The notes under the pieces: model-generated
Databases searched by the model: none
Seen by the model: the letters and a program-made list of their open reading frames with translations, nothing else
What the model was told of the DNA's origin: nothing
Assembly (NCBI GenBank): GCA_038049695.1
Contig: CP142455.1
Location: 34,881,501-34,945,500, forward strand
Length of the DNA stretch: 64,000 bases
DNA from: Cinnamomum chago
Taxonomy: Eukaryota > Streptophyta > Magnoliopsida > Laurales > Lauraceae
Direction of reading: 5' to 3'
Shown here: positions 20,840 to 32,971 of the stretch, one piece after another
How positions within the stretch are numbered: the stretch's first letter is position 1
Layout of the letters: each line of letters opens with the position of its first letter
Position numbers and translations under genes: made by a program

Positions 20840-23600
20840 GAGGACTTGGGCGCCTAGGTCACTCTGGTGACCTGGGCGCCCATGCAGTGGCGCCCAAGTG
20901 GCTGTTTCTTGGTGGCTTAGCTAGTGGCGGTGGTATCGTTTTATCTTCGGAATCCCGGGGATTCTTACTTGATGAATTCTAATGTTCCAAATTGTTTTAA
21001 TTCTCTGGTGTTCAAATGTCAAAATTATTCGGATCCGGATTTTGAAACAAAACCAAGAATTCGCATTTTAGCGCAAATGAAAGGATAGGCGCCAAGGGGG
21101 TGGCGCCCAAGCGATGGCTTGTGTTCTTCAGGTATTCCAGATGGGACTAAGTTTTCGGTTTTTGGGATCTAGGGATTATGTTGGGTTCTGGTTTTAGTTA
21201 ATTTAAGTTATAAGGTGTTTAGTTATTTGTTTTTGGTCGAGGTAGTAGGTCGGGGTGAAAGTGTAGGATAGGCGCCACAGGGGTGGTGCCTAGGTGGTTG
21301 TCTGTTGGTTCGTAAGGGTTTTGGGTGCTAAGTCCGAATCGATTAAAGTTTTAAGTATTTTAAGTTAAAAGTGTTTTAATATGTGGATTGGGATTGGTTT
21401 GAATGTTAATTAATTAGGCTAAGTTGTTGGTCGGGGTTTTTATGAAAACAGGTAGGCTGGGCGCCCCGGGTGTGGTGCCCAGGTGGAAATGGAAGATAGG
21501 CGCCCAGGGGGTAGCGCCCAAGTGGACCGTTCTGTGGTTCGGGTTGGTCTTATGTTTTTAGGTGAATTTAAGTCCGAATTGGTTAAGGTTTCAAGTCTAT
21601 TGATATTAAAGTGTTTTAATGTGTTAATTGGGGTTAGTTTGAATATTAATTAGGTTAAATTGTTAATTTGGGGGATTTCCTAAGAATGCGTTGGCGCCCA
21701 AGGGGTGGTGCCTAGGTGGCTGTCTTATGGTTCGAGTCGGTTTCGTTTTTTTTAGGTTGATTTGAGGTTGAACTTTTATGGTTTGATGTATTTTAAAATA
21801 AAAGTGCTTTGATGTGTTGTTAGGATTAAATTAGGTTCTAATTAATTAGGTCTCTTTGTGATTCGGGAGGCTAGGCGCCCAGAGGGTGGCGCCTAGGTGG
21901 ATAGTTTTTTAAGTTTTGAGTTGGTTCAATGATCTTTAAGTTAATTTGAAGTCGGACTTCTAACTTCAATTGTTTTAAATTCAATGGAATTCTGAAGTGT
22001 TGATTATGATTGAATTCGGGTTTAGTTTCAAGTGGGGTTTCCTAGTGATTGGGTAGGATAGGCGCCCAGGGGGTAGTGCCCAAGTGGATGTGGAAGAATG
22101 GATGCACAGGGGGTGGCGCCCAGGTATCTGTTTTTATGGTTCGAATTGGTTTTATGTTTTTGAGTGAATTCAAGATCAAATTGATTGAGGTTTCAAGTCT
22201 TTTTAAATTGACAGTGTTTTAATGTATCGATTTGGGTCTAATTAGTTAAGTTTTAATTTCAATTGATGGTCTCCAAGGAAATGGGGTAGGATAGGCGCCA
22301 CAAGGGTGGTGCCTAAGCGGATTGATAGGCTGGGTGCCTAGGGGGTGGTGCCCAGGTGTCTGGTAATTGGTTTCGTGTTGGTCTTGTGCTTTTAAGTTGA
22401 TTCGAGTTCGAATTGATTAGGATTTCAGGTTTCTTAAGTCTAAAATTGTTTTATTATGTTAATTAGGATTAAATTTGGGTTGTGATTAATTAAAAGTTTT
22501 AATTAAGGGTTCCTTAGTGATGGGATAGGATGGGCGCCAAGAGGGTGGTGCCCAGGTGTCTCGGAAGGATGGGCGCCCAGGGGGTGGCGCCGAGGTGGAC
22601 TGTTTTGGGTTTTGTAGGTTTTGTGTTTTCGAGTTAATTAGAGGTTGAGTTGATTAGGGTTTTAGTTATTTCAGGTTTAAAATGTTTTACTGTGTTGATT
22701 CGGATTAATTTAAGGTTTTAATTAATTGGTTTAAGCTTTAACCGGGATGTCTTAGAGAATGAAGAGGTTGAGCGCCCAGGGGGTGGCGCCCAAGTGGCTG
22801 TGGAAGGATAGACGCCCAGGGGGTGGCGCCCATGTGACTGTGTTTTGGGTTTTAGGTGTTTTATGTTCTTAGTTGCTTTTAATCCGAATTAATTAGGCCC
22901 TTAAAGGGATTAAAGGTGTTCTTAATGATTTGATGGTTCTTAAATTAATTAATTATGATGTTCTAATTAATCTTAGGGTTTATCCTACTTAGGCGCTAAA
23001 TTCGATAACCTAGACTATCTAACTATTATTTTTGGGTTTTCTGGATATCTTTTTAATTTGTTTTTGGTTTCCCCTCTAATTTACTAAAAAGTAAGGAAAG
23101 AGAAGAAGTGATTTTATGTTTTATGATATTTTTTTGGGTTTTTTGTATGACTCTACGATTCAAATGATATGATGTGAAGTGTGACAAAAATGGTAATTCG
23201 AAGTTCAGAACACATCAAACAGCCAAACATCTCATTATCAAACAGTTTCTAAGTAAACTAAATGTGGAAGATCGAAAGTTATGCACGAAGATGGAAAAAA
23301 TCCACTTAGGCGCCACACCTGTGGTGCCTACCCTGCTCAGTCAGGGTTTTCAATGGATCACAATGAATGCACAAAAAAATCTTAGTATTTTCAACACAAT
23401 TTCCGATATTCAGCGACTGATGCGAATTCCTAATGCGAACTATTAATGATGCAGCTAGCAAATCCACGAGAAAACGATGCAACGGGCGAAGATTTAGAAC
23501 CCAGACCCAGCCTATCCGGGAGAGGGCAGGCGCCCAGGGGGTGGCGCTCAGCCTATCCGGGAGAGGGCAGGCGCCCAGGGGGTGGCGCCCAGCCTTTCTG
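20840..23600. repeat. GGGCGCC/GGCGCCC dyad array in the 3' LTR (main block)
   Basis: About 18 copies of a motif close to GGCGCCCAGGGGGTGGCGCC followed by CAGGTGG or CAAGTGG occur, for example near 20870, 21455, 21495, 21875, 22060, 22570, 22770, 22815, 23530 and 23570. GGGCGCC and GGCGCCC are inverted repeats separated by about 8 bases, so each unit is a dyad. Spacers are AT-rich and differ from each other. Further copies lie at 26460-27130 in the same LTR and at 62130-63890 in the other LTR. Confidence 0.85.
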
Positions 23601-23724
23601 CCAAGGGCTTTTCCCGATCTCTTTGATATAAATGATAATAATGATATTGTTAATGCGAGATCTAACCTAGTTATGCAATTAGAATTACGAAATCAATGCA
23701 GATCTACTATATTAGAATGAACCA

Positions 23725-25967
23725 TGAAAGTCCTAAGGATCCTAACCCTAGAGGGCGGGGGGGTGAATAGGGTGATCTTCATTTATGACCAATTTTAAAC
23801 AATTTTAACTTCTTTAGAACAAACTAGTCACAAGTGATGATTAATCATACAAGATGCGGAAGCTAACAAAAGAATCACCACAAAGCAATCACCATCACAC
23901 AAGGATTTATAGTGGTTCGGCCTCAATGCCTACATCCACTACTGGCTTGTGAACCAACACCCCACCGGATTTCCACTATTTATGCTTTTCAATAGGCTAA
24001 GCAATAACCCTTACAATATGCTTTTCAAGGCTTAGCAATATAACCTTTACAATGATGTTTTTCAAGGCTCAACATCAACCTATACATTATGCTTTTATAG
24101 GCTAAGCAATAACCTCTTCAACCATAGGTTGGTTATCTCACTAAATTAGTGTCTAACATACACTTGATGGAGATTCTATGAAGCTCATTACAATGCCTCT
24201 TAATTAGGCGGATATGGAAGTGAAAAACTAATACACACACACTATGAATGCAAAGATGAAAGTACATGATGTGTGTGTGTGTGATGTCCTCAATCATTTT
24301 GAAGATGAAAGCTCATAAATGTATGCCTAAGGCTTTTGAAAGTTTTAGCTCATAAAAACATTTATGATTGAGGAAAGAATGCAAGTCACATGTTAAAAGA
24401 AACAACTTGTTAATGATATCAAAGTTACACAAGTTGTATGAAATTAATTAGCTCTAAACATGTGATGCATAGGGATGTCAATCAAATCAACAATGTAGCT
24501 CATATAACATAAAAATAGATTTGATTGAAATTAGGGGACAAATCATATGTGATTATAAATACAACTTGAATATGATAGATATACCAATCAATGCAAAGCA
24601 AGTTGTGAAACTTTAAAACAATAATACATATGATTTGTAAAGTTTGTTGAATCCAAAGCATAAGATACATTTGAAAAGGATTTTCTTATGATGAAAAACA
24701 ACAACCAAAGATTCAACCAAGTATATGGATCATGTTACATCTAATTTCAAAGATGTTTCCATTAACATGATCTACTTAGATTTACCAAGGATAAAGTACT
24801 ACTTGGGTTGAATCAATGGTGATGCATCCAAAATAATAGATCAATTCAAAGTATAAAACATGCTAAGGATACAACACATCATAGGTTAACATGCTACTAA
24901 AGATTTATCAAAGATAAAACAAAACATGAAAACATATGATTTGTAAAGAAGTTGAATCCAAAACATAAGATACTTTTGAAAGTGATTTTCTTATGATGGA
25001 AAACAACAACCAAAGATTCAACCAAGTATAGGAATCATGTTACATATGATTTACCAAGGTTCTTTCATTAACATGATCTACTTAGATTTACCAAAGATTA
25101 AGTACTACTTGGATTGAATCAATGGTGATGTATCCAAAACAATAAATCAATTCAAAACATAAAACATGTTAAGGACACAATACAAACATAGTTTATCATG
25201 CTACAAATGATTTACCAAAAATAAAACAAAGCATGAAAAACATATGATTAAGGAAAGTAGAGCCTACTTGGTGATTTAACTTCATTAATCCAAGCTTTAG
25301 CTTTCCTAATGCTCCCCTTCATCCATTAGTTCTTTTCCCTTCTATTTGCCTCAAAACCCCTCAAGGAGGGCCTTAAAATTCCCAATTTTTGGCAAAGGAA
25401 AGAACTCATATTTATAGCAAAAAGTGCCCAACGGCTAGTCCTCGGTCGACCTGCAAACAAGTCTCGGTCGACCGGGATCACACAACGGTCAAATTTCTGA
25501 TCGTTGGAGCACTTTGGCCCTGACGGCCTGCAGTGTTCCCGGTCTACCGGGACCTCTGGGCCGGTCGACCGGCGACACTGCCGGATCACCCCCTTGGGAC
25601 AAAAAATCCCAATTTTTGCATATTTGAAGGTTTCTCTTGGAGGGGATTTTTGGGCCACTAAACCAAGCTTGAAAACATGTTTTAAATCATTCTAAGATGT
25701 TTAAAAAACATGAAACACACAAAGCCTAAAATGATTCAAAACTTTAAAACCAAAGGCTAGCTTGATTTCTAAAACTCTTTTCAAAATCAAATGCATCCAA
25801 GTTTTAAAAGCAAATCATGCATAAATTGATACTTTTACAAATCTTAAAAAAACAATGCATGAATAAAACAAGATTTCAAGTTTATCTAAAACAATGCAAG
25901 TGTGTGAATCAAATGATGCTTGAATGATTATGCATCCATCAAATTGCAATCTACAAAATCCCTAACA
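23725..25967 (-). mobile_element. Solo LTR, SIRE-like copia, inserted in the Tat 3' LTR
   Basis: On the minus strand it starts TGTTAGGGATTTTGTAGATT at 25967 and ends GGACTTTCA at 23725. It is flanked by a perfect 5-bp duplication AACCA (23720-23724 and 25968-25972). Both ends and the region with GGTCGACC palindromes match the LTRs at 38040-39816 and 43702-45481, so it belongs to the same family. It is longer (2.24 kb against 1.78 kb) partly because a block of about 307 bp is duplicated in tandem (24627-25250). Sequence divergence indicates an older insertion than 38040-45481. Confidence 0.95.
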
Positions 25968-26454
25968 AACCAAACATGTTTCTAGTATGATGAGATGCTA
26001 ATATCAGTTTTAACACAAGCTAATGTAGATCTATGATGCTCAAATCATCCTAAACATATTTCTAAGCATTTATACCAATGGAATGCAGTAAAAGAAAGGG
26101 GAGATCGAGGAATACCGGTATATGACGCGTTTCTCATGTTCCTAGAATGAAGCTTTCGCGAAATCCCATAGCCCCAATTAAAGATATGGAAGCCTTCTTC
26201 GTTACCTCTTCTTCTTCTTCTCTAGATCTGAAACTCTTTCTCTAATGGTGGCTACCTTTCTTCTTCTTCCTTATTCTCTATTTTCTCTCTTTTTCTTTAG
26301 GGTAGCCCCCTTTGCAAATGGGGTTAAGAGGGATTATATAGAGGCTTTGGGACAAGTTTAGGAGGGCTAGGGCTTCATTAATTCATGCTTCTAGAAGGTC
26401 TCACGGATCCCAAGGCGGCTTAAGTCATTTTAGGGTGAACTAGGGTTTGAGAGA

Positions 26455-27135
26455 GGGTGGGCGCCTATGGGGTGGCGCCCGGTGTAGATGCCCGGATGGT
26501 TTGGGTTTCGCTTTTGGAACTGGTCCCATTTGGAGTCGGGATCGAATGGCTAGATCTTTAGCTGGGGGGACCTACACTAGCGTTTAGTAGGCTGGGCGCC
26601 ACATGGGTGGTGCCTAAGTGGAGTCGATTCATTTTTGGAGTTCGGACCCTACGTTGAATGGCCCAGGTCTGTTTTCAGCCCAACTAGTGGAATTTGGAGG
26701 GTGGGCGCCCACCATGAGGTGCCTAGGTGGCCCTGGGCAGTATGGACACCCAGCACGGGGCGTCTGGATGGATTTCAGTAGCCTGGGCGCCACATGGGTG
26801 GTGCCTAGGTGATTTTGACCTCCTCTTGGGACAAACTTCGGAAGCTCATAACTTTTGACCCGTTTATCGGATTTGGACGTTCTATATATCGTCGAAAAGC
26901 TCTCGGAGTCAAGAATCAATGGTCTAAATGTCCCGATGATTAGGGGCTGGAAAAAATAGGGGGAACCTATGAACCAATGGAACCGGCTTCGTAACTTAGG
27001 CTAATCAGGTGACGTTAGGGCAAATTAGGGTTTGAGAAGTGCGGGCGCCCAGCCTAGGGCACCTATGTGATTCTGGAAACTGTGGGCGCCCAGCCTAGGG
27101 CGCCTATGTGTTTTTCAGTAGGGTGGGGTGCCACT
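26455..27135. repeat. GGGCGCC/GGCGCCC dyad motifs, second block in the 3' LTR
   Basis: Seven or more dyad motifs (near 26460, 26595, 26705, 26785, 27045, 27085 and 27130) occur in a background with the imperfectly repeated sequence CGGAAGTTCATAACTTTCGA (near 26836 and 27172). Same motif as at 20840-23600. Confidence 0.8.
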
Positions 27136-27665
27136 TGGGTGGTGCCTAAACGGATTTCGTCATTTCTTAACTTCGGAAGTTCATAACTTTCGACCCGTTA
27201 GTCGAATTTGGATATTCTATATATGGTCCGAAAGCTCTTGGAGCGTAGAATCTATTGGTTCATATGTAATAGTGATCGGACGTTGGAAAAAAGAAGGGAT
27301 ATTCAGATCAACGATTCTAACCTCCTGATTTGTGTTAGTCATATGATGCTTAGGCAAGTTAAGTGTGATCTTTGTGGGAATTGGCCTAAGCATGTCTTAA
27401 GTGGTCCGAAAAAGGTTCGAGTAGTGTCAGTGTCCGGCCCTTATGTGAATAATGGGTTTGACTTGGGATCTCGACGCGATTTGGCTTTTCTCTCACGAAT
27501 TCCTAGAAATCGTCGATCTAAGTCTAAAATTATCAACAAGCACCTTCATCATCATTAATTAATCTGAATTATGCCATTAACCATTCAATTATGGGTGAAA
27601 TGGGGGCACCGCTACATATGACAGGTATTTAAGGCTATCATAGGGGGTCAAATGAGCTGTCTACA

Positions 27666-27683
27666 GTATGCCCCTCTTTGGAG
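27666..27683 (-). promoter_or_regulatory. Polypurine tract of the Tat element
   Basis: On the minus strand CTCCAAAGAGGGGCATAC lies directly against the LTR start TGTAGACAG. A purine-rich run followed by TAC-TGTAGAC is typical for Tat/Ogre 3' LTR junctions. It primes second-strand synthesis in these elements and fixes the orientation. Confidence 0.8.
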
Positions 27684-29795
27684 AGCAACACGTGGAGAGT
27701 TGTGCTCCAAAGAAAGTAGACACACCACTCATGACTCACGGGAGCTTTTGAGCTCGCGGGAGTGGCCACCTACGGATGTATGCAATTACAAACTCGTCCT
27801 AAAAGTGAGGTTCACCTTTCTAGGATCGATCTTGATTCAGGGGGAAAAAGGAAAAAAGAAGAAGTTACGTGCCTACTGATTTGATTGAAAACCCGAGATC
27901 TGTGCCTCGGTGCCCGTGGTATTGCCACGTGGCGGGTTGGGAACTGTGCCCCGGTTGCTTAATTTAAAATGATGGTGGGAACTGTGCCCCAGTGGTCTGA
28001 ATCAGAAGTCGATCTTTCGATTAGCTAAGTCACCATTAGAATTTCATTTGCTCTTGCAATAGAGTTTATTTCAAATGGTCATATATAACGTCTTTTAACT
28101 TTCATCCACAGTTGAACGCTCAAGGCATAGTTAAAACTAACTAGTAATAATGGAGATCTTGAAGGCAATCACAAACATAGTTCAAGTAATGGTGCGAGGT
28201 ACATGTGAGAATGAGATTCTTTTTTTTTTTTTTTTGAAAAGAGATTTTTATTTTGAAACTCCGGTATGCATCGAAAAAGCTAAATCAATGGAAAATGTTC
28301 ACCGGAATAACCGTCACTCTCTAGGGATCTTGGTCTTCACCCAAGCTTGGATGAGAACCTGAGATAGATTCGATCATCATTTTGTGCTTATCATGGAGAG
28401 TTTTGAGTTATGTGGATTCCATTCTCCAACGTCAAGATTTGAGTCGGCAAACACCGCAATTCGTGATAACACGGTATTATGGTTGCCGTACCAATTATAA
28501 TCACTTAAGGGAGGCCTACGGCGACTCAATTTCCAGACATGAGGTAAAATCATGAAGATCCATAGTTAGGTATACTTACCTCAAGAGCTTTTCATAAATC
28601 CGACGATGGGGCTCATTACCGCTTTCTTTCGTCGTCCATTTGCAGAAGTTCGTGTCATTCATCTCCATCAGTGTGCTCGAAGGTCTTCCACCTTTGGTGT
28701 TTTCGATTTCTCTTTGGGAACCTCTATTGAACAAACACTAGAAGATTCTACATTTTTTGTCATTAGTATTCAGTAACAGCATCTTGCAAAAATATTACTT
28801 CAATTTTATCAATGGAGACAACACGAGGTGTGATGCACGATGATGGATGTATGCGTGATGGGACTAATGTTGTGCATGTGATGGGACCTTATGTGATGGG
28901 ACAATATTTGGTTTAACAAGGTGCGCCGTGTCTTTGTGTGTGCCTCTCTTAACTTCCTTTCTCTCTCTCTCCATTTTTTTTTTGTTTTTATTATTATATT
29001 TTTTATTTATTTTTGTTGTTGGTTTTTTTTTTTACATTATGATTATGATTATTATTTTTATCAATGATCATCATCAATTCTTGTTCGGGTTCAACTTTTC
29101 AAAGTTCTAGGACAATTTGGCTCAAAGAGGCACTTGGTTTTCTAAGGTGATGGATAGGCACCACAGGGGTGGTGCCCAAGCTGTTTGGACTTTGGTTCAA
29201 GGACTATGAAAGAAGACAGCTTGGGCGCCCAGGGGATGGCGCCTAGGTGGAGTTGCATAGACAGAATCCGTCTCGAAGTAGAATGCTGAATTTGGAAGAC
29301 AAGTCATCTAAACGTTTGAGGAGTGGCACCCGAGATGCAGTCCTAGTCCGTCTTAGAGTGGAGTTTTTTACTTCAAGAAAGCAGGTTGCACTTTGAGTTG
29401 GTTTCGAAGTAGAATTCCGATTTCAGGATAACAAGTGATCTGGGCGCCCAAGGAGTGGTGCCCAGACTGCATTTTGAGTTGGTCTCAAGGTAGAACTCCA
29501 AATTCTGGGAAGCATGTGACCTAGGTGCCAAAGGGGTGGTGCCCAGACTGAATTTTGAGTTAGTCTCGGAGTAGAATTTGTATACAGCGTAACGCACTAG
29601 GAATCCTTGTCCGAATGAAGGCTGGATTTCTAGAAAATAGGTGTTCTGGGCGCCCAGGGTGTGGTGCCCATGTGGGACTGCATATTTGGCACTTAGAGTC
29701 CCTGTCAAAGAGAAGCCCCAAATTCTAGGAGAAACAGGTGACCTGGGCGCCCAATTGCAGTTTGGGTCTTTTTAAAGTCCTCATGAGGTTCGAAC
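27684..29795. other. Tat internal region next to the 3' LTR, mostly non-coding
   Basis: No supported gene on either strand. It includes a short repeat GGGAACTGTGCCCC (near 27948 and 27980), long T runs near 28220 and 29020, and six more dyad motifs between 29150 and 29760, so the motif is not restricted to the LTR. Confidence 0.6.
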
Positions 29796-29802
29796 TCTCA
29801 TC

Positions 29803-29810
29803 TATATAAG
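29803..29810 (+). promoter_or_regulatory. Candidate TATA box of the antisense transcript
   Basis: TATATAAG is followed about 85 bp later by a splice-donor-like CAA|GTAAGC (29894), with a plausible capped leader between. The corresponding acceptor candidate is CTACAG at 31084, just before the ATG at 31101. This would give a leader intron of about 1.2 kb. The inference rests on motif spacing only. Confidence 0.45.
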
Positions 29811-30404
29811 TGAATCAAGGCTACGGATTTCCCACAACTCCTGCTCTTCCAGACTTCGAATCTCAGAACTTTCAAGCTCTTCTTTGCTCCCAAGTAAGCT
29901 TCCTCTCCACCCTTCTTTCTTTTGGGATGAATGGCACGTCTCATGTATGTATCTCTAATCGTCTGAATAGTTTCGTTGATCAACTTGGTATATAATTTCA
30001 GATTGAAGCATCTCTCTCTTTTTTTTCTTTCAATTACTCTTATTCTAATATTCAATTTGCTTTTATTTTCTTAGATTTATATGGCTGGTCATTCTTTTTA
30101 TCTTCGTGATCATGTTTTTGCCTTTTTGTTGCTTTTTTTTGTGTTTGGTGATTTTTTGTTTGATATTTCAGAATTATGTTCAGTTTGTTGGTTCTTTTGA
30201 CTTGTAGTTATTGTCACACACGTGCACGATCTTCGATTTGAATTTGAAACTAGTCTTATGCTCTTGTGTTAATGTTGGCTTTTGTCTTGGTGTGACGATG
30301 CTTTGTCTCACGTTTTCTTTATTTACTTTGTCAAGAATGTTTTATGTTATAGGCAAATCCCTCATGGTTAGAATTGGGGTGTCCTAATTGAAAAAGGATC
30401 AGCA

Positions 30405-30975
30405 GGAGAGGGTAGGCGCCACCCTTGTGGTGCCTATCTTCCTGGTTTACACTAAGGACTTGTGAACCCAGGTTTTGGGGTGTCTTTTCACATTCTGGTT
30501 CTCTCCAACCTCGCAGTATATTATAAAGGCACGACTCAAAGATACTAAGAGCCTTTACTTGGTCAAATAATGATCTCTTCATGGGAGATATTTCAAGGCT
30601 GGGATGGGCGCCACCCCTGTGGTGCCCATATGGTTTTTTTTTTGTTTGTTGGCTTGTTTGTCATAGGTATTTGTTTAACTCTCACTCTGTACTTTCAGTT
30701 GGTTACTATTGCATTATTTTCATTCTTATGGAGTTTCTTTTGTTAACATTGTGTTAGCTTCTTTCCTTTGTGTTAAGATGTTGTATTATATGGGCATGTA
30801 GTTTGGACCTCTTAGTTCTCAAAAAGGGTTTAGGACAGTCGTGCAGTACCTCTGAGAATATCATCAATAGATTTAAGCAGGCATGGTAGAATGACCAGAG
30901 CCGAACCCGTACTCTTCGGGGTGAATGCCTTGAAACAGACCTGGGCGCCACCCCAGGGGCGCCCAAGTGGCCCCT
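30405..30975. repeat. Dyad motifs GGCGCCAC...GTGGTGCC, internal copies
   Basis: Three variants (near 30413, 30607, 30945) have GGCGCC-ACC and GGTGCC/GGCGCC arms around a short spacer. They lie in the presumed leader intron of the antisense gene. Confidence 0.7.
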
Positions 30976-31100
30976 TGATTTTTTTTATGTCGTCTTTGGG
31001 ACCCTTCCAATTCTTGGAGTCTAAGCTTTTTGACTTGCTTTCACTATGTGAGAGATTTTTAAAGCTTTGTATGTGTATCTACAGGTCTTGTTCCATTTCA

Positions 31101-31892
31101 ATGGCTGGTGCTCCAGTATCCTCGTTTGTGGTTGATGGTGTCGAGGGCCCTTCCGCCTGCAAGCCTTATTCGCCAGGGGACGAATATTGGTCTCCTGGGG
31201 CTGAAAAGATGGGATATTACGGCTCTGAAGAACGGGTGGAATTCTATGTTGAACATGAATCTTCCCTTCCTGCTACCTATGATTGTGTATTTCAATTTGA
31301 AGAAATGATGGACAATCACATTGTGGACATTAGGCGCAGCAGATATGATTTATTGGTTATGAAGTACAAAGGCATCTGTGGGCTGTATGGTGACTTGTGT
31401 ATTGTGGGCAGGACCGCTCTGAATAGGTTGAATGGTTATGATGGGCTTCTAGAGGATCTACCGGCTTTCCTCAGCAGCATGCTCCAATTTCTTTTATGGA
31501 GCATGTTGGATGTCAGGGGAATGTTTGAGGTATGGAAGGCTACAAAGGCTGCCAATGTACGGGCTCCTATTATTGATTTTAATACCTTACATAGGCGGAT
31601 GGATCAATTGGAGCTCATGGCGATGTCTTGCCCCCACGAAGCTGAGTCGTCCGTTCCTCGGCGCTACAAAAAGTACTTCGAGATGCAAAATACTAGCCTT
31701 TCCGCACTTATCTACCCGGTGTACACTACTTATCTAAATGACTTTGAGCGTATTGGGGAGATTTGTGGTGCTTTCCTAGGTCCTCCAGATAATTTTAAAG
31801 AAGCGCAAAGGCAACTTGAAGCTTACATCGTCGGAATGGAAGCACGGATGGCTCGCTTCCATGTCTTTGACGGGATGGTCCATCCACTCTAG
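31101..31892 (+). CDS. Unknown 263-residue protein, antisense extra ORF of the Tat element
   Basis: An uninterrupted ORF starts at the ATG 17 bp after an acceptor-like CTACAG; the frame is open further upstream to 30891, but that part looks like leader intron. The protein starts MAGAPVSSFVVDGVEG. It contains an acidic/aromatic N-terminal half (EYWSPGAEKMGYYGSEERVE), a helical middle (RRSRYDLLVMKYKGICGLYG) and a C-terminal region with LHRRMDQLELMAMSCPHEAE and YKKYFEMQNTSLSALIYPVY. No signal peptide, clear membrane segment or known motif was recognised. Its being open in a decayed neighbourhood is notable. It lies on the strand opposite to the element's own genes. Function unknown; it could be an accessory protein or N-terminal partner of the PMD gene downstream. 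Confidence 0.6.
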   Translation: MAGAPVSSFVVDGVEGPSACKPYSPGDEYWSPGAEKMGYYGSEERVEFYVEHESSLPATYDCVFQFEEMMDNHIVDIRRSRYDLLVMKYKGICGLYGDLCIVGRTALNRLNGYDGLLEDLPAFLSSMLQFLLWSMLDVRGMFEVWKATKAANVRAPIIDFNTLHRRMDQLELMAMSCPHEAESSVPRRYKKYFEMQNTSLSALIYPVYTTYLNDFERIGEICGAFLGPPDNFKEAQRQLEAYIVGMEARMARFHVFDGMVHPL

Positions 31893-32971
31893 CTGATTCT
31901 TTGGGAAATTCTACTTTAGGCTAGGTTTTCCCTTTAAATAAATGTGGGGTTAGGTCATTAGGACCATCTTAGTTAATTATAGGCTCCATCTAGGGTATTG
32001 GGGCAAAGGTTGTGACCTCTGTTTTAGTCAATGTTTAAGATTTGGTTGATTCGGTTTATTGCTATAGTTATTGTTTGAAGACTCTGATTGGAGTTTAATA
32101 GAAGTTGATTTAGATTTTTACTCTTTCCCTTTCCTTTTTTTCTTTTTTTTTTATGTATAGATTATTATGTGGTAATGATTTTTTATCATGATATTAGTGA
32201 TGACGAGTTATGGAATTTGATGATGAATTATGATGGTTAGCTATTTGTCATTGATGTTTGATTATGATGGTGGTAATCATGATTATGATTTTATGTTTGT
32301 ACCCTTTTTTTTATATTAGATGTGTGTGCATGTTAATTGACATATAATGATGTGGGATACATGAGTAAATGCATGGAATTGGATCTTGGAATGATGCATG
32401 AACAATTAATGCATGATGCATATATGATGAGTCCATGGTTTATTTTAAAGCTGAATCAACTGACCTTTGTACATCGTTTGTGCTGCTTTTCCTTGTAGGT
32501 TGAAATGGACCACCGCTGTGCTGCTGATAATTGTGAATCTTGTCTAGTGCCGAGGTTGGCAGTCAAGCTAAGTCAAATCTTGCTAAGGCTGGATCACAAT
32601 TACTAATAGAGATTGATTTTTTTTTAACATGAGTTGTGAGTGGATTATGTTTCAACTTCATCCCCACTGATGTTTGAATAAATGTCAAGTTTGATCTTTT
32701 TTCATCTTTTTATTATTATTATTATTTTTAGTTAGATTAGATTTCAGTTCAGTTTTTTTTTTTTTTTAGACCTCCTGGGCGAGAGCAATAGGCCCACGTT
32801 TTGGGTGGGTCTTGTTCAAGGGGGCCTCACCATGTGATGGTGCTGGGCCATCACGCGCCCAGCCTTGGGCGCTAGGTCAAAACGGCTGGGGTCTTTTCCC
32901 CTTATTCATTTTTTCATTCTCTCTTTCCCTTTCTTCTTTCTTTCGTTTCTTTCTTTCTGTTCTTGCTTCAG
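31893..32971. other. AT-rich spacer between antisense ORF and exon-intron array
   Basis: The sequence is rich in ATGATG/GATTATGAT repeats (32160-32430) and T runs, with no supported ORF. Near 32770-32880 there is a GC-rich patch with one more GGCGC dyad variant (GCGCCCAGCCTTGGGCGC). Confidence 0.55.

Larger units (their letters stand above)
19598..27665 (-). repeat. 3' LTR of the Tat/Ogre-type element
   Basis: On the minus strand it reads TGTAGACAGCTCATTTGACC at 27665 and ends CATCCGACA at 19598. Without the solo LTR inserted at 23725-25967 it is about 5.8 kb. It is clearly alignable with 60861-64000, including unit-by-unit order of GGCGCC dyads. The low-complexity matrix is AT-rich, with GC-rich dyad motifs every 40-250 bp. 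Short ORFs in it are not supported as genes. Confidence 0.87.

Noticed and set aside
20840-23600. CRISPR-like array
   Set aside because: Repeat spacing is irregular, the setting is a plant LTR, and no associated genes exist.
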